DNA of 64,000 bases from Afipia sp. Root123D2 (GCF_001425835.1 NZ_LMDP01000002.1:310001-374000), one strand, 5' to 3'. Numbered from the stretch's first letter, positions 8,432 to 16,850 are shown. A program made the numbers and translations. The notes: generated by a model not told the origin, from the sequence alone.

Positions 8432-8890
8432 ATGAGAACTTCTTATGACTTTACCCCGTTCTGGCGGTCGTCGATCGGCTTCGACCGTCTCGTTGATCTC
8501 CTGGATGCGGCGCAGCAGCAGACTGAAGGTCACTATCCGCCGTACAATATTGAGAGGCTGGGCGAGGATCAGTATCAGATCTCCCTGGCACTGGCGGGCT
8601 TCCGACCTGACGAGATTAACGTCACGGCCGAGCAGAATGTGCTCACGATCGAAGGACGTAAGACGGATGAAAAGCGTGAATACCTCTACCAAGGTATTTC
8701 CGAACGCCAATTCCGTCGCCAGTTCAACCTCGCGGACTATGTTCAGGTAAGAACCGCGTCCTTTGACAACGGCCTTCTGCGCGTCGAGCTCGTCCGAGAA
8801 ATTCCGGAAGCGATGAAGCCGCGCACGATTGCGATCAACGCTGGTTCTTCCGATTCCAACATCCGCCAGATCGACTCGAAAGCTGCCTAA
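8432..8890 (+). CDS. Small heat shock protein Hsp20 (alpha-crystallin family)
   Basis: A 152-residue ATP-independent chaperone. The alpha-crystallin domain spans about residues 40-130 with the family motifs YQISLALAGF, EGRKTDEKREYLYQGI and a variant of the AxxxNGVL strand (ASFDNGLLRVELVRE). The N-terminal region (FTPFWRSSIGFDRLVDLLD) matches bacterial class A proteins such as IbpA/HspA. The start is the ATG at 8432 behind GGAGGA; a longer open frame reaching back to 8003 is only read-through of the untranslated leader. Expression should be controlled by the promoter and thermometer just upstream. Confidence 0.95.
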   Translation: MRTSYDFTPFWRSSIGFDRLVDLLDAAQQQTEGHYPPYNIERLGEDQYQISLALAGFRPDEINVTAEQNVLTIEGRKTDEKREYLYQGISERQFRRQFNLADYVQVRTASFDNGLLRVELVREIPEAMKPRTIAINAGSSDSNIRQIDSKAA

Positions 8891-8899
8891 CCAGCAATA

Positions 8900-8925
8900 G
8901 GCGGCTCGGGCTATTCCGGGCCGCC
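8900..8925 (+). terminator. Hairpin after the Hsp20 gene
   Basis: GGCGGCTCGG and CCGGGCCGCC form a GC-rich stem ten bases after the Hsp20 stop. There is no T run, so termination is plausible but not certain. Confidence 0.4.
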
Positions 8926-8961
8926 GTAACTCGTCCGAACGTTGAAAGGAGACAGGAGGAC

Positions 8962-9139
8962 ATGACCCAGTCTTGGCCGTGTTCTCGACGACAACGTCTA
9001 TGATCTCAACTCAATCCTTCACCCTGGATCGGTTTGCGATCATCCTCGCGATGTGCTGTCCGACCAAACGCTAACTCCGGCAGAAAAGCGGTCCGTCTTG
9101 GCGTCTTGGGCTTGGGATGCTGCGGCTGGCAGCGAATAG
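8962..9139 (+). pseudogene. Small rhizobial-type protein gene broken by a one-base insertion
   Basis: An ATG at 8962 sits behind a perfect AGGAGGA but its frame stops after 13 codons. Removing one C from the CCC run at 8966-8968 restores a continuous frame reading MTSLGRVLDDNVYDLNSILH and then HPRDVLSDQTLTPAEKRSVL to a TAG at 9137. The restored protein (about 58 residues) has the look of a small DxxPRDVL-type protein common in Bradyrhizobium. It is either a recent frameshift or a sequencing error. The good ribosome-binding site and intact downstream frame favour a very recent event. Confidence 0.6.
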
Positions 9140-9398
9140 CGCGAACGGTTGGATGCACGGCTGATAACTGAGGAGGCAGCCTTGCGCCAGTTGAGCACAG
9201 CACGTGTCTAGGAAGGCTTCGGGTGATTTCGAAAGGAATTGTTCACTGTGAGGCTCGATGGAAGCGCAATCCCCTAAGCCTATCACGACCGTTAAGCACC
9301 CGTAGGCTGGGCGGGACCTTGGGTCGAATCTTGGGCCGTGGATATCGGGCGCGCACGCGTTCGGTCCCCGCCACACATGGCGGAGAGTCGTTATCGCT

Positions 9399-9713
9399 AT
9401 GAGTAAAAAGCCGACATTCCGAGGGTTGACCGATGACGAGATCGCCGCTTTTGGCCACGCGCTGCGATCGGGGCGCGCGCGCTGGAGAGCAATGGGTTTC
9501 GAGAGTTGCGATGCAGAAGCCGAAGCTTACGGTCGGTTGCTACGAGCCCCCACCCCCACCATCGCGGCAATAACCGGCAGACGTGACTCGGGTACGAGCC
9601 TTACCTCGGATGCGATCGCTCATTCCAGCGGTGGCGGAAACGGCAAAGGCAACAACGTGGGTAACGGCGGAGGCGATGGGAGCCCGAACGGCAAAACCGA
9701 CAAATATGGTTAG
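9399..9713 (+). CDS. Small hypothetical protein with glycine/asparagine-rich tail
   Basis: A 104-residue protein. Residues 1-50 look folded and helical (LTDDEIAAFGHALRSGRARW), while residues 75-104 are a low-complexity tail rich in Gly, Asn and Lys. A GGAGAG lies about a dozen bases before the ATG. No family is recognised. It is convergent with a small secreted-protein gene, with a shared hairpin between them. Confidence 0.45.
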   Translation: MSKKPTFRGLTDDEIAAFGHALRSGRARWRAMGFESCDAEAEAYGRLLRAPTPTIAAITGRRDSGTSLTSDAIAHSSGGGNGKGNNVGNGGGDGSPNGKTDKYG

Positions 9714-9736
9714 CCCCGCCGCGCGTCTAGAGGAAA

Positions 9737-9765
9737 GCGGGAAGGCGCTTTTTGCACCTTCCCGC
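9737..9765. terminator. Bidirectional hairpin between convergent genes
   Basis: GCGGGAAGG and CCTTCCCGC form a perfect 9-bp stem around an 11-base loop, exactly between two converging genes, so it may stop transcription from both sides. Confidence 0.5.
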
Positions 9766-9771
9766 GAGGAC

Positions 9772-10005
9772 CTAATTTTCAGTACAGACCTTGATGGTCT
9801 TCATGCCAGTTTCAGCTTCGGCACGGGTTTTGAAAATGCCATTATCGACAATAGTCGTTGTCGTGGTCGTGGGCCTCTTGTCAACGACCGTGCATTTCTT
9901 GGTTGCCGGGTCGCGGACGACGTAATACTCGCTGACGACCGCGGTCTGTGCAAATGCACTCGCAGAAAATGAAAGTGCTAAGACTGCGACAAGTGCTTTT
10001 TTCAT
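9772..10005 (-). CDS. Small secreted/periplasmic protein
   Basis: A 77-residue protein starting at the ATG at 10005, which has GGAGG five bases upstream; the longer frame to 10080 is not needed. Residues 1-20 are a classical Sec signal peptide (MKKALVAVLALSFSASAFAQ). The mature part of about 57 residues has two cysteines (KKCTVV and the terminal KVCTEN), a run of six threonines and alternating strands, suggesting a small disulfide-stabilised periplasmic domain. Function unknown; similar small exported proteins are frequent in Bradyrhizobium-type genomes. Confidence 0.75.
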   Translation of the reverse strand: MKKALVAVLALSFSASAFAQTAVVSEYYVVRDPATKKCTVVDKRPTTTTTTIVDNGIFKTRAEAETGMKTIKVCTEN

Positions 10006-10134
10006 AAGTTCCTCCATTAGGTTAGGTGCGCGGATTTCAACCCAAGCCGCTTCGTTTTGTTCCGACTCGTAAGCACTCAACCGCAGGAACCATTGTTCGC
10101 TCTTTGGATTGTCAGACGTCTGTGAGCTAGAACA

Positions 10135-10332
10135 ATGCCAATTCTTCGATACTTCATCGTTGTCGGTGCGGGCCTTTTGGCCTTGCTGTTTCTAACGGAT
10201 GCTTATCTTCCGCGACCCGTTTACCAAGCTGCGCATATCCCCATCGATAAATCGACCATCAGGATTGCGAGCAAAGTTCGTGTGCCGCCTCCCATCATTA
10301 TAGGTGCGAGCCTGCGGAACGACGGCCCTTAA
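10135..10332 (+). CDS. Small single-pass membrane protein
   Basis: A 65-residue protein with one N-terminal hydrophobic helix (RYFIVVGAGLLALLFLTDAY, residues 5-24) and a short basic periplasmic tail ending IASKVRVPPPIII. The pattern of a short helix, DAYLP and an IRI-type tail is typical of a small membrane protein found repeatedly in Bradyrhizobium-type genomes. Function is unknown. Confidence 0.65.
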   Translation: MPILRYFIVVGAGLLALLFLTDAYLPRPVYQAAHIPIDKSTIRIASKVRVPPPIIIGASLRNDGP

Positions 10333-10536
10333 TTGCTCGTTGAAAGTAGCTGCTGATCGCGCCAGCTGAGAGGCATGGTCTGCTTGTGCGATCTCCTGTC
10401 CACTGCTGCGCGACGACAGCAAGCGAAGTGCCAGCGCGGCAAAAGGAGCTCGACAAGATTCTGATGCGAGCGCAGCGTTAGCAAGACTCGAAACTAAGGG
10501 GTCGCCCGCGCGGCGCAGCGGCTGACGGTGCCGCCA

Positions 10537-10573
10537 GAAAAAAGCCCGATCCAGCGCAAGGCTGAACCGGGCT
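10537..10573 (-). terminator. Rho-independent terminator on the minus strand
   Basis: On the minus strand AGCCCG and CGGGCT form the base of a two-part stem (inner GCTG/CAGC) followed at once by six T residues. No minus-strand gene ends directly before it; it may end a small RNA or back up the next terminator to the right. Confidence 0.6.
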
Positions 10574-10684
10574 GAGTTTGCGTGTACCGCCTGACGAATC
10601 AATTGAATGTCGAAGAGGCGAAATCGTTCCCAGCAAGAGAGAGCGCCAACGCTTGTGCGAACGATACCGGCAGCGGGAAAACGA

Positions 10685-10705
10685 AGCCCGGCCGATGGCC
10701 GGGCT
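10685..10705 (-). terminator. Terminator of the stress-protein gene
   Basis: AGCCCGGCC-ATC-GGCCGGGCT is a perfect 9-bp hairpin with a three-base loop on the minus strand, followed by TCGTTTTCC, and begins only seven bases after the stop of the gene ending at 10712. Confidence 0.75.
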
Positions 10706-10711
10706 CCTCAT

Positions 10712-11332
10712 TCAGACTGAACGACTTGTGTAACGCGAGCGCTCCTGACGAACCTGCTCAGCCGAATAGGGATCGGCCGCGGGGTTATAAGAACCCCAAC
10801 CCGATTTTTGCCAATCCGCGCGTCGGCTCTTTAGATCAACCGCGGAACGATCAAGAATATCGTCGAAACGCGCCTGATCGGCATCGGCTACGCGAGCGGT
10901 AACCAACGTGCCGCCTCGGCGTACTCCCTCGGCGTAGGCATCCGCGTCATCCTCTGAGATACCTGCTTGGGTCAGGGCCCCAACAATCCCTCCGGCCGCA
11001 GCACCGGCCGCCGCGCCGACTGCGGTTGCAGCCAGCCAACCGGCGGCCACAACAGGACCGAGACCGGGTATCGCGAGTAGACCGAGGCCTGCGAGCAACC
11101 CGGCGGCACCACCAAGCCCGGCACCGACGCCCGCGCCGGCGCCCGCTCCTTCCGCCCGGTCGTCCACGCCATCGCGATCGCGATCAACCTTGCCATCCTG
11201 TCCGTACCAGTTATCCGAATTATTCGCGATAATGCTGATGTCGGAGTGCGGTACGCCCGCCGCTTCCAATTCGTTCACCGCCCGCTGAGCGTCGTTGTAG
11301 TTGTCGTATAGCCGCGAAATAGTGACTGTCAT
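10712..11332 (-). CDS. General stress protein (GsiB/17M-like, glycine-zipper type)
   Basis: A 206-residue protein. The N-terminus has the fold signature of heat-induced general stress proteins (YDNYNDAQRAVNELEAAGVP.., a ferredoxin-like alpha/beta pattern). The middle, residues about 60-125, is a very glycine/alanine-rich hydrophobic stretch able to insert in membranes. The C-terminal part repeats a helix-strand pattern (ADAYAEGVRRGGTLVTARVA). Family members are induced by heat, acid or oxidative stress; their biochemical role is unclear. The gene has its own terminator and lies among other small stress-type genes. Confidence 0.8.
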   Translation of the reverse strand: MTVTISRLYDNYNDAQRAVNELEAAGVPHSDISIIANNSDNWYGQDGKVDRDRDGVDDRAEGAGAGAGVGAGLGGAAGLLAGLGLLAIPGLGPVVAAGWLAATAVGAAAGAAAGGIVGALTQAGISEDDADAYAEGVRRGGTLVTARVADADQARFDDILDRSAVDLKSRRADWQKSGWGSYNPAADPYSAEQVRQERSRYTSRSV

Positions 11333-11352
11333 ATGTTGTTCCTTGTTGCCGA

Positions 11353-11679
11353 TTAATTGGCCGCGTTGACGTTGCCTTGGAAGTCGACGGTGACGTTGGT
11401 GGTGGTACCGCCCTTGGCGGCCTTACCTCGCCAAATTCCGTCTTTGTCCTTTTTTAGAGCGGTGACGTTCGTGTAGCCCGCTTTCTCGATACGGCTTTTG
11501 GCCTGACTTTCTGTGAAGCTGTTTCGGCCTTCGACTGGAGCGTTGGAGTTGTTCTGCCCAGACGAGTTGACCGCGTTGTTGTTCGGCCCTGGTTGTGCCG
11601 CCGGTGTCTGAGCGAAAGCAGCGGTTGAGAAGAGTAAGGCAGCTACTGCCGTGGCCGTCGCTATTCTTTGGCTTTTCAT
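11353..11679 (-). CDS. Small periplasmic protein with a PepSY-like fold
   Basis: A 108-residue protein from the ATG at 11679, preceded by CAGGAA. Residues 1-24 are a signal peptide (MKSQRIATATAVAALLFSTA then AFAQ). A low-complexity Asn/Pro linker follows, then a domain of about 55 residues, FTESQAKSRIEKAGYTNV followed by strands ending VTVDFQGNV, which matches the PepSY-like helix-strand pattern of small periplasmic proteins. A longer frame to 11832 lacks support. It sits 20 bases downstream of the stress-protein gene start region, on the same strand but upstream of it, so the two may be co-transcribed. Confidence 0.75.
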   Translation of the reverse strand: MKSQRIATATAVAALLFSTAAFAQTPAAQPGPNNNAVNSSGQNNSNAPVEGRNSFTESQAKSRIEKAGYTNVTALKKDKDGIWRGKAAKGGTTTNVTVDFQGNVNAAN

Positions 11680-11972
11680 TATTGGTTCCTGTTCCATGAT
11701 CTCACTCGCAATGCCTGCGCACGGCGATAGTTGGGAGCCAAATAACAGGCCGACGTGCTGATTGTTCCGCAAGCCCATGCCAAATGCGCGCGCCATGCGA
11801 TGCGCTACGCTGAATGTGGTTCTGATATTCAATCTCCCGCTCAGGTACTGGCTTGTTTTAACCCCTAGTGTCCTATTTTGAATTTCGCAGTGGCCTGATT
11901 TGAGTGCTGGACTCAGTTTTTGATTAGGCGCAGCGTCCCATCATCATACTCTGGCCCCTCAAGGAGGCCGCA

Positions 11973-12119
11973 ATGAACACATTCATCCATACGGAGAACC
12001 TCAAGCTTTACCGAAAGGTGCTTGATGAGACGACCGACGAGAGCAAGCGCAAATCGCTGCTCGAATTGATCCGGGATGAAATGGCAAAAGAGCCAAAGCC
12101 GAAAGAATTTAAATCGTGA
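11973..12119 (+). CDS. Very small conserved-type protein (48 aa)
   Basis: A 48-residue, highly charged helical protein beginning MNTFIHTENLKLYRKVL and ending KEPKPKEFKS. The start has a strong AAGGAGG six bases upstream and the frame is uninterrupted. The LYRKxLxETxDESKRKxLLxLI pattern is one I associate with short alphaproteobacterial hypothetical proteins; function unknown. It lies alone between two unrelated regions. Confidence 0.65.
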   Translation: MNTFIHTENLKLYRKVLDETTDESKRKSLLELIRDEMAKEPKPKEFKS

Positions 12120-12185
12120 GGCTCGTCATGCGACAGCTTTGCTGACGCGTAGAAAAAGGGCCTACTCCTCCGAATCCAGGTTCCA

Positions 12186-12413
12186 ATGTCTGAGGCCGGA
12201 CAGACGGAGCTGCGGCCCGAGTTCACTCTTTCTCAGTTCATTTGGCTTGAGAGATTGCAATGTCGGTACAAGACAGACAGGTCATTCAAAGTCGGCTTCG
12301 GTTTCTTTCCGACTTACTCCGCGCACTACGTGGCGAAAAATTACCGCCACTTCCACCTGCTCGAAGGCTACGCCGCGGTCGTATGCACACCCCACACCAA
12401 GCTCAACAAATGA
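12186..12413 (+). CDS. Doubtful small open frame
   Basis: A 75-residue frame rich in aromatic residues (KVGFGFFPTYSAHYVAKNYR). It lacks a clear ribosome-binding site, is of lower GC than its neighbours and matches no family I know. It could be a small orphan gene or non-coding DNA; listed because nothing else explains this stretch. Confidence 0.25.
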   Translation: MSEAGQTELRPEFTLSQFIWLERLQCRYKTDRSFKVGFGFFPTYSAHYVAKNYRHFHLLEGYAAVVCTPHTKLNK

Positions 12414-12571
12414 GGGTCGGTTCCCCACGCAACTAGCCGCGGGGCTAACCAGGTTCCCCAGCCCGCATAGATCGCTGTATCAGGCGATTCCGCTGCACAA
12501 TCCCGGGCGCAGCGGAAACTTCAAGCAACTGAGACGTTGATGCTGGTCAATAACACTTGGAGAGGTTCAGA

Positions 12572-12826
12572 ATGAAAAAGTCAGTTTTAGCCGTGCTAGC
12601 ATCCGCCGCCATGCTTGTAGCCGTTCCAGCGGGAGCGCAGCAGACGAAAGCCCCCGGCCAGCAAATGCAGGATAAGGGCAGTGTCAAGGGCACCACCGGC
12701 GCGTCCGGATATACACCTGGTCATAAGATGCAGGACAAGGGATCGGTCAAGGGCACCACGGGCGCCTCTGGCTACGCGCCAGGTCATGCCGATCAGAAAT
12801 CAGGTGCAAATTCTCGCAAACATTAG
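12572..12826 (+). CDS. Secreted protein with two tandem 21-residue repeats
   Basis: An 84-residue protein from the ATG at 12572 behind GGAGAGG. Residues 1-23 are a Sec signal peptide (VLAVLASAAMLVAVPAGAQQ). The mature protein is almost wholly two copies of a polar repeat, KMQDKGSVKGTTGASGY followed by (T/A)PGH, and a basic tail. The repeat is also evident at DNA level with only scattered third-base changes, so it is a fairly recent duplication. The composition suggests a disordered, hydrophilic stress-type protein of the periplasm. A strong hairpin follows the gene. Confidence 0.75.
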   Translation: MKKSVLAVLASAAMLVAVPAGAQQTKAPGQQMQDKGSVKGTTGASGYTPGHKMQDKGSVKGTTGASGYAPGHADQKSGANSRKH

Positions 12827-12837
12827 AAGCTTACGAA

Positions 12838-12858
12838 GGCCCCAGCATTGCTGGGGCC
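12838..12858 (+). terminator. Hairpin terminator after the repeat-protein gene
   Basis: GGCCCCAGC-ATT-GCTGGGGCC is a perfect 9-bp stem with a three-base loop beginning 11 bases after the stop. No T run follows. Confidence 0.6.
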
Positions 12859-12964
12859 CCGCGCCATCATCGGCTTAAACCGCCTTGGCGCGAATTTGCT
12901 GCGCCGTAACTGGCGTGTCTTAACCTGGCTTACAGCTCCTGCCCTCGCGATGCCTTGGCTCCGG

Positions 12965-13412
12965 TCATGGCGCGTTCGCCAGATGCTTGCGGTGACGCTT
13001 CCGCGCGTAACGTTGTCGGTGATGTTTCGACCGCCCTGCCCAGCCGCCTGGCTGGAAATGCCCGGCGTCAGCCCAGCCCCAGACCGCGCCATGGATCAGG
13101 CCACATGCCCGCGCTATCGCCGTGGCAGAGGCCGGGATGCGTGGCCGCGTGACGTTGCGAGAGAACTGATTGATATCCAGCGCCATGCCTGACGGGTGCA
13201 GGGAGTTGCGTACAGAGCCATGCTTACGCCAGCCGCCCATGAACTTAATGCGGTACCCGGACGAATCCAGCTTATCGACAAGGCACCGGAGGGCATGAAC
13301 AGCGCGGTCGGCAACATGAGCGGTTGCGGCGGACTTCGAGCGGATCGTGCCGGCATCCGACAGCGACGACAGTGCGCAGATGCACTGCTGCCAGAATGGC
13401 AGTGCGGATCAT
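12965..13412 (-). pseudogene. M15-type peptidase/endolysin gene with one-base frameshift
   Basis: Downstream of 13382 the frame encodes an M15 (D-Ala-D-Ala carboxypeptidase-like) domain: KFMGGWRKHGSVRNSLHPSG, MALDINQ and later WGWADAGHFQ, giving the zinc ligands H, D and H. The ATG at 13412 (behind AAAGGA) starts a signal-like peptide MIRTAILAAV in another frame. Deleting one base at 13382 joins them into one protein of about 148 residues with signal peptide. As written, the gene is broken near codon 11. Such small exported M15 proteins are related to phage endolysins; either true decay or a base-calling error. Confidence 0.65.
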
Positions 13413-13494
13413 GACTATCCTTTCGTGTGATGCAACTGGACGGGCGTTGCGGCTATTGGTTCAAGCCGTCTGGGGGACGCAGCGGGCGGCTAAG

Positions 13495-13532
13495 GCCCGG
13501 CCGGTGTGAACTTGCTCTGTAGCCGGCCGGGC
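13495..13532. repeat. Long GC-rich inverted repeat
   Basis: GCCCGGCCGG and CCGGCCGGGC are perfect 10-bp arms around an 18-base loop, about 80 bases upstream of the broken peptidase gene. It could be a terminator for a transcript from the right-hand side. The rest of 13413-13854 contains only short frames without good start signals. Confidence 0.45.
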
Positions 13533-13854
13533 TGACTTCTAAACGTACTCCCGGTCGATGCCGCGAGGTCCGCGAACGAAGCTACGCCCATGCCCTCACT
13601 TGTCGTGCACAGTCACCCGCTTTGAGGCTGCAAATCTTCTCATCGAACCCAGCGATTTTGATCAGCACTTTGCCCAGTTCTCTGATTTCAGTCTGCATGC
13701 GCTTGCTCGTGGTCAGCCATCCGCCGATTGGCCAGAAACGCAGAGCGTTAGGCGTCTAGCTCTGAATCCCCAATGATTAGCCGCGATCGCAATGTTCCGT
13801 GGAACACGTCGCCCGAAAGCTCGTTAGGCCTCCGCAACAATGGAGAGACCGCCA

Positions 13855-14034
13855 ATGGCTGATGATCTTACCGACCGCGGGCCACGAGACCGCGAGCGAA
13901 TCAACCTTCAAGAGGGACATGAGGTCCGTTATTGGACCAAAGAACTGGGTTGCTCAGAGATCAAATTGAAGCAGGCAGTGGATGCCGTCGGCGTAATGGC
14001 CGAAGACGTTAAAACTTGGCTGGCCAAACAGTAG
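13855..14034 (+). CDS. DUF3606 protein
   Basis: A 59-residue protein from the ATG at 13855 with GGAGAG upstream. The sequence DRERINLQEGHEVRYWTKEL followed by a second helix pair (LKQAVDAVG..AEDVKTWL) is the DUF3606 pattern. These tiny proteins are abundant and multi-copy in rhizobial genomes; no biochemical role is established. It is followed 42 bases later by a disordered small protein on the same strand. Confidence 0.85.
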   Translation: MADDLTDRGPRDRERINLQEGHEVRYWTKELGCSEIKLKQAVDAVGVMAEDVKTWLAKQ

Positions 14035-14076
14035 CCCCAAGGCTTCGATAAACCACTTTTCGTGAGGGACCCGACC

Positions 14077-14391
14077 ATGGCAAAGACAAATCACGGCATC
14101 AGTCTGGACAAAAAGAACCAGGAACAGCCGACCGACAAAAAGCGCGCGCAAGACTCCAGCTCAAAGAATATACTGGGAAGCGGCCCGCAGAATAGCAGCA
14201 CCGAAAAGTTATCAGCGCGCAACCCGCATCAGCGTCAGACTGACGATGGCGAAGCCCGCCAAAGCGCGGATGATATTCAACGCGAGCAGCTTGGGCCTCG
14301 AGGTGTGCCTGGAGAGCGCGATCCGGCAAAAATGACTCCGCAACGCGAGAAGAAAACTCCCAGACACATCGACCCAGGGCATACTAGCTAA
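14077..14391 (+). CDS. Small disordered hydrophilic protein
   Basis: A 104-residue protein starting at the ATG at 14077 with GAGGGA upstream. It is almost entirely polar (Lys, Gln, Asp, Ser, Arg) with no hydrophobic core, like hydrophilin or stress-induced disordered proteins. No known motif is present. It probably belongs with the adjacent DUF3606 gene and the other small stress-type genes of this region. Confidence 0.55.
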   Translation: MAKTNHGISLDKKNQEQPTDKKRAQDSSSKNILGSGPQNSSTEKLSARNPHQRQTDDGEARQSADDIQREQLGPRGVPGERDPAKMTPQREKKTPRHIDPGHTS

Positions 14392-14885
14392 CCAGCGTTA
14401 GTCAGTTTGCCCCGCGCACAACATACCTGCCGAGGGCGACACGTATTTTACTACATTCTCATGCGGTCGTCCTCATCGATCCAATGAAAATCGGACGCTC
14501 CACACTTTCTGAAGGGGTGGACGGGCTGCCCGTTTGATGGGCCCGGGGTTGCGACTTGGAAGCTTGACTGAACAGATCGTCCAGCTCGACCGCTCGCACC
14601 GCTTCGATCAGATATGTGAGAGTCGGGACCTTAACCTTCGAGGCGACTGGGTTACCAGCCTAGCCCTCCTCGAACTCGATGGGCTGGAGCCGAATTTCAC
14701 CGTAATAACGCTATGGCCGGCGGCATGCTCGACGAATATCGATCACACCGTGACCATGCCGTCCATTGCATCTGCATGAAAAAGCTTGCCCTCGATCATG
14801 AGATCGGCCGACGCTCGATTTTCGCTACCCGAGCGCGCCACGCGCTTCTATGCCGTCATTATCACCTTGATGGACGCGGCGCGCC
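14392..14885. other. Gene-free stretch
   Basis: No convincing gene. The only frame of note (14534-14779) has no ribosome-binding site and an odd composition. Its interior contains no recognisable domain in any frame that I could read. Confidence 0.5.
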
Positions 14886-16685
14886 CTAACGCCCGGCAGC
14901 ATAAGCCTGCATTCCACGCGGGTTTGCGGCTGCTCTGAGCCATCCATCTTCGCGGGACGCTGCAGTCAGACGACCCTCTGACCAGTTCTCGCCCACCTCG
15001 ACGATATGGCCGCGACCGCGCAGATCCTTGACAACTTCGGGCGCGATCCGGCTTTCAAGGACAAGAACACCGGGCCGCGCCAGACGCGGCCAGAACGACG
15101 CCGGGAAATGTTCAGTGTGCCACGCAGGCGCATCGATCGCCTGCTGGAGGTTGTATCCCGCGTGAATGTGACGGAGCAGAAGCTGGGTTGCCCATTGATC
15201 CTGCTGATCCCCGCCCGGCGTACCCCAGGCAAGGTAGGGCTCGCCTTCACGCATCGCGAGGGTCGGCGAGAGAGTCGAACGCGGCCGCTTGCCCGGCTGG
15301 AGCGACGCCGGATGCTCTTCGTCCAGCCAGAACATCTGCGCACGCGTGCCGAGACAGAAGCCCAGTTCCGGAATGATCGGCGACGATTGCAGCCATCCGC
15401 CCGACGGCGTTACCGAGATCATGTTGCCGTCGCGGTCGATGATATCGAAATGCACCGTGTCACCACGCTCGGCACTGATCCGCCCCACGGTCGGCTCGCC
15501 GGTGCCGATGGCCGAAACTGCCTCGCGCGAGCCGCCTGCCCGCATACCGATGGCCTTGCCGAATCCGGGAATGGTGCCGGGCATCAGCTCCATCGATGCC
15601 TTATGGGTGATCAGCTTGCGCCGCTCGACGTTATAGGAATCCGACAAAAGCCGTGCGACCGGAATATCGCTAAATTTGGGATCGCCATAGAAAACATCAC
15701 GATCCGCGAAAGCCAGTTTCGCGCACTCCACCTGCAAATGAATGAATTCAGCGCCGCACGGATCGAGTTCGTCGAGATTGTATCCCTTGAGCAAGGCCAG
15801 TTGCTGAAGCAATGCCAATCCCTGTGTCCAAGTCCCCGCCTTGAATACGGTGTAGTTGTGATAACCGTAGCTGATCGGAGCCTCAATGGACGCGCTCCAT
15901 CCCGCCATGTCCTGCCCGGTGAGCAAGCCATGATGTGGCGTGCCGGAGGAATCCATGACGGCATTCTTTCGGCAGAACGCATCGACCGCTTCGGCGATAA
16001 ACCCTTGAGACCACATCTTGCGTGCGCGCTCGATCTGCGCTTGGCGAGTGCCACCGGCGGATTTTGCCTCGCTGAGCACGCGCGCATAGGTATCGGCGAG
16101 AGTCACGTTGCGGAAAATCTCTCCCGCCTTCGGAATCTCGCCGTTCGGCAGATAAAGGGCTGCCGACGTGAGCCAGTGCTCGCGGAAGAGATTTTCGACC
16201 GTCGCGATGGTGTCGCAAATACGCGGCACCAGCGGGTAGCCGTTTCTCGCATAGGAAATCGCCGGCGCGAGCACATCCTCGACCGACATCGTGCCGTAAT
16301 CGCGCAGCAGCAGCATGTAGGCATCGAACGAACCGGGAATACACGCAGCAAGCAGGCCAGAGCCTGGAACAAGATCAAGCTCCATGTCACGGAAGCGATC
16401 AATGGTTGCGGCGGCGGGTGCCGGACCCTGACCGCAGATCACCTGCGGCTTCCCCTTCTGCACATCGTAAATCAGAATCGGCACGTCGCCGCCCGGCCCG
16501 TTGAGATGAGGCTCGACCACTTGCAGCACGAAGGCGATGGCGACTCCCGCATCCAATGCGTTGCCCCCGCGTTCGAGGATGCCCATGCCGACCGCGGTCG
16601 CGATCCAATGCGTCGTTGCAACGACGCCGAACGAACCCGTGATTTCGGGCCGTGTCGTGAAGCTGGTATCAAACGAGGTCGGCAT
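14886..16685 (-). CDS. Gamma-glutamyltransferase-like Ntn hydrolase, apparently cytoplasmic
   Basis: A 599-residue member of the gamma-glutamyltranspeptidase family. Family features are the N-terminal HWIATAVGMGILERGGNALD segment, GPGGD for the substrate site, and the autocleavage region GDTVHFDIIDRDGNMIS, where the Thr after GD aligns with the catalytic threonine exposed by self-processing into large and small subunits. There is no signal peptide, so it is likely intracellular, unlike classic GGT. Members of this subgroup can hydrolyse gamma-glutamyl or related amides. It is downstream of an aspartate-dehydrogenase-like gene on the same strand and divergent from a Tct importer, suggesting use of an imported amide or acidic compound. 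Confidence 0.85.
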   Translation of the reverse strand: MPTSFDTSFTTRPEITGSFGVVATTHWIATAVGMGILERGGNALDAGVAIAFVLQVVEPHLNGPGGDVPILIYDVQKGKPQVICGQGPAPAAATIDRFRDMELDLVPGSGLLAACIPGSFDAYMLLLRDYGTMSVEDVLAPAISYARNGYPLVPRICDTIATVENLFREHWLTSAALYLPNGEIPKAGEIFRNVTLADTYARVLSEAKSAGGTRQAQIERARKMWSQGFIAEAVDAFCRKNAVMDSSGTPHHGLLTGQDMAGWSASIEAPISYGYHNYTVFKAGTWTQGLALLQQLALLKGYNLDELDPCGAEFIHLQVECAKLAFADRDVFYGDPKFSDIPVARLLSDSYNVERRKLITHKASMELMPGTIPGFGKAIGMRAGGSREAVSAIGTGEPTVGRISAERGDTVHFDIIDRDGNMISVTPSGGWLQSSPIIPELGFCLGTRAQMFWLDEEHPASLQPGKRPRSTLSPTLAMREGEPYLAWGTPGGDQQDQWATQLLLRHIHAGYNLQQAIDAPAWHTEHFPASFWPRLARPGVLVLESRIAPEVVKDLRGRGHIVEVGENWSEGRLTAASREDGWLRAAANPRGMQAYAAGR

Positions 16686-16850
16686 ACGCTTTGGCTCCCG
16701 TCCTGTTCACAGCGGGGCATGTTCCTGACCGCGGCAACGAAGTGCACTCGCGGCACTTCGAAAGCGACCTGATCGCCTGAAGCGACAGACGCTTTCGCGC
16801 CCAGTTGGGGCAACGTTTACGGAGCAGGACGCTTGCGGCCGCGATAGCTA

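Noticed and set aside
12848-13192. Plus-strand frame over the M15 peptidase
   Set aside because: Shadow of the peptidase gene on the other strand, where zinc-ligand motifs are clear.
14534-14779. 81-codon plus-strand frame
   Set aside because: No ribosome-binding site, no family pattern and no conservation signal visible.
15006-16772. 588-codon open frame on the plus strand
   Set aside because: Antisense shadow of the gamma-glutamyltransferase-like gene; composition is dominated by Arg, Ala and His with no recognisable fold.
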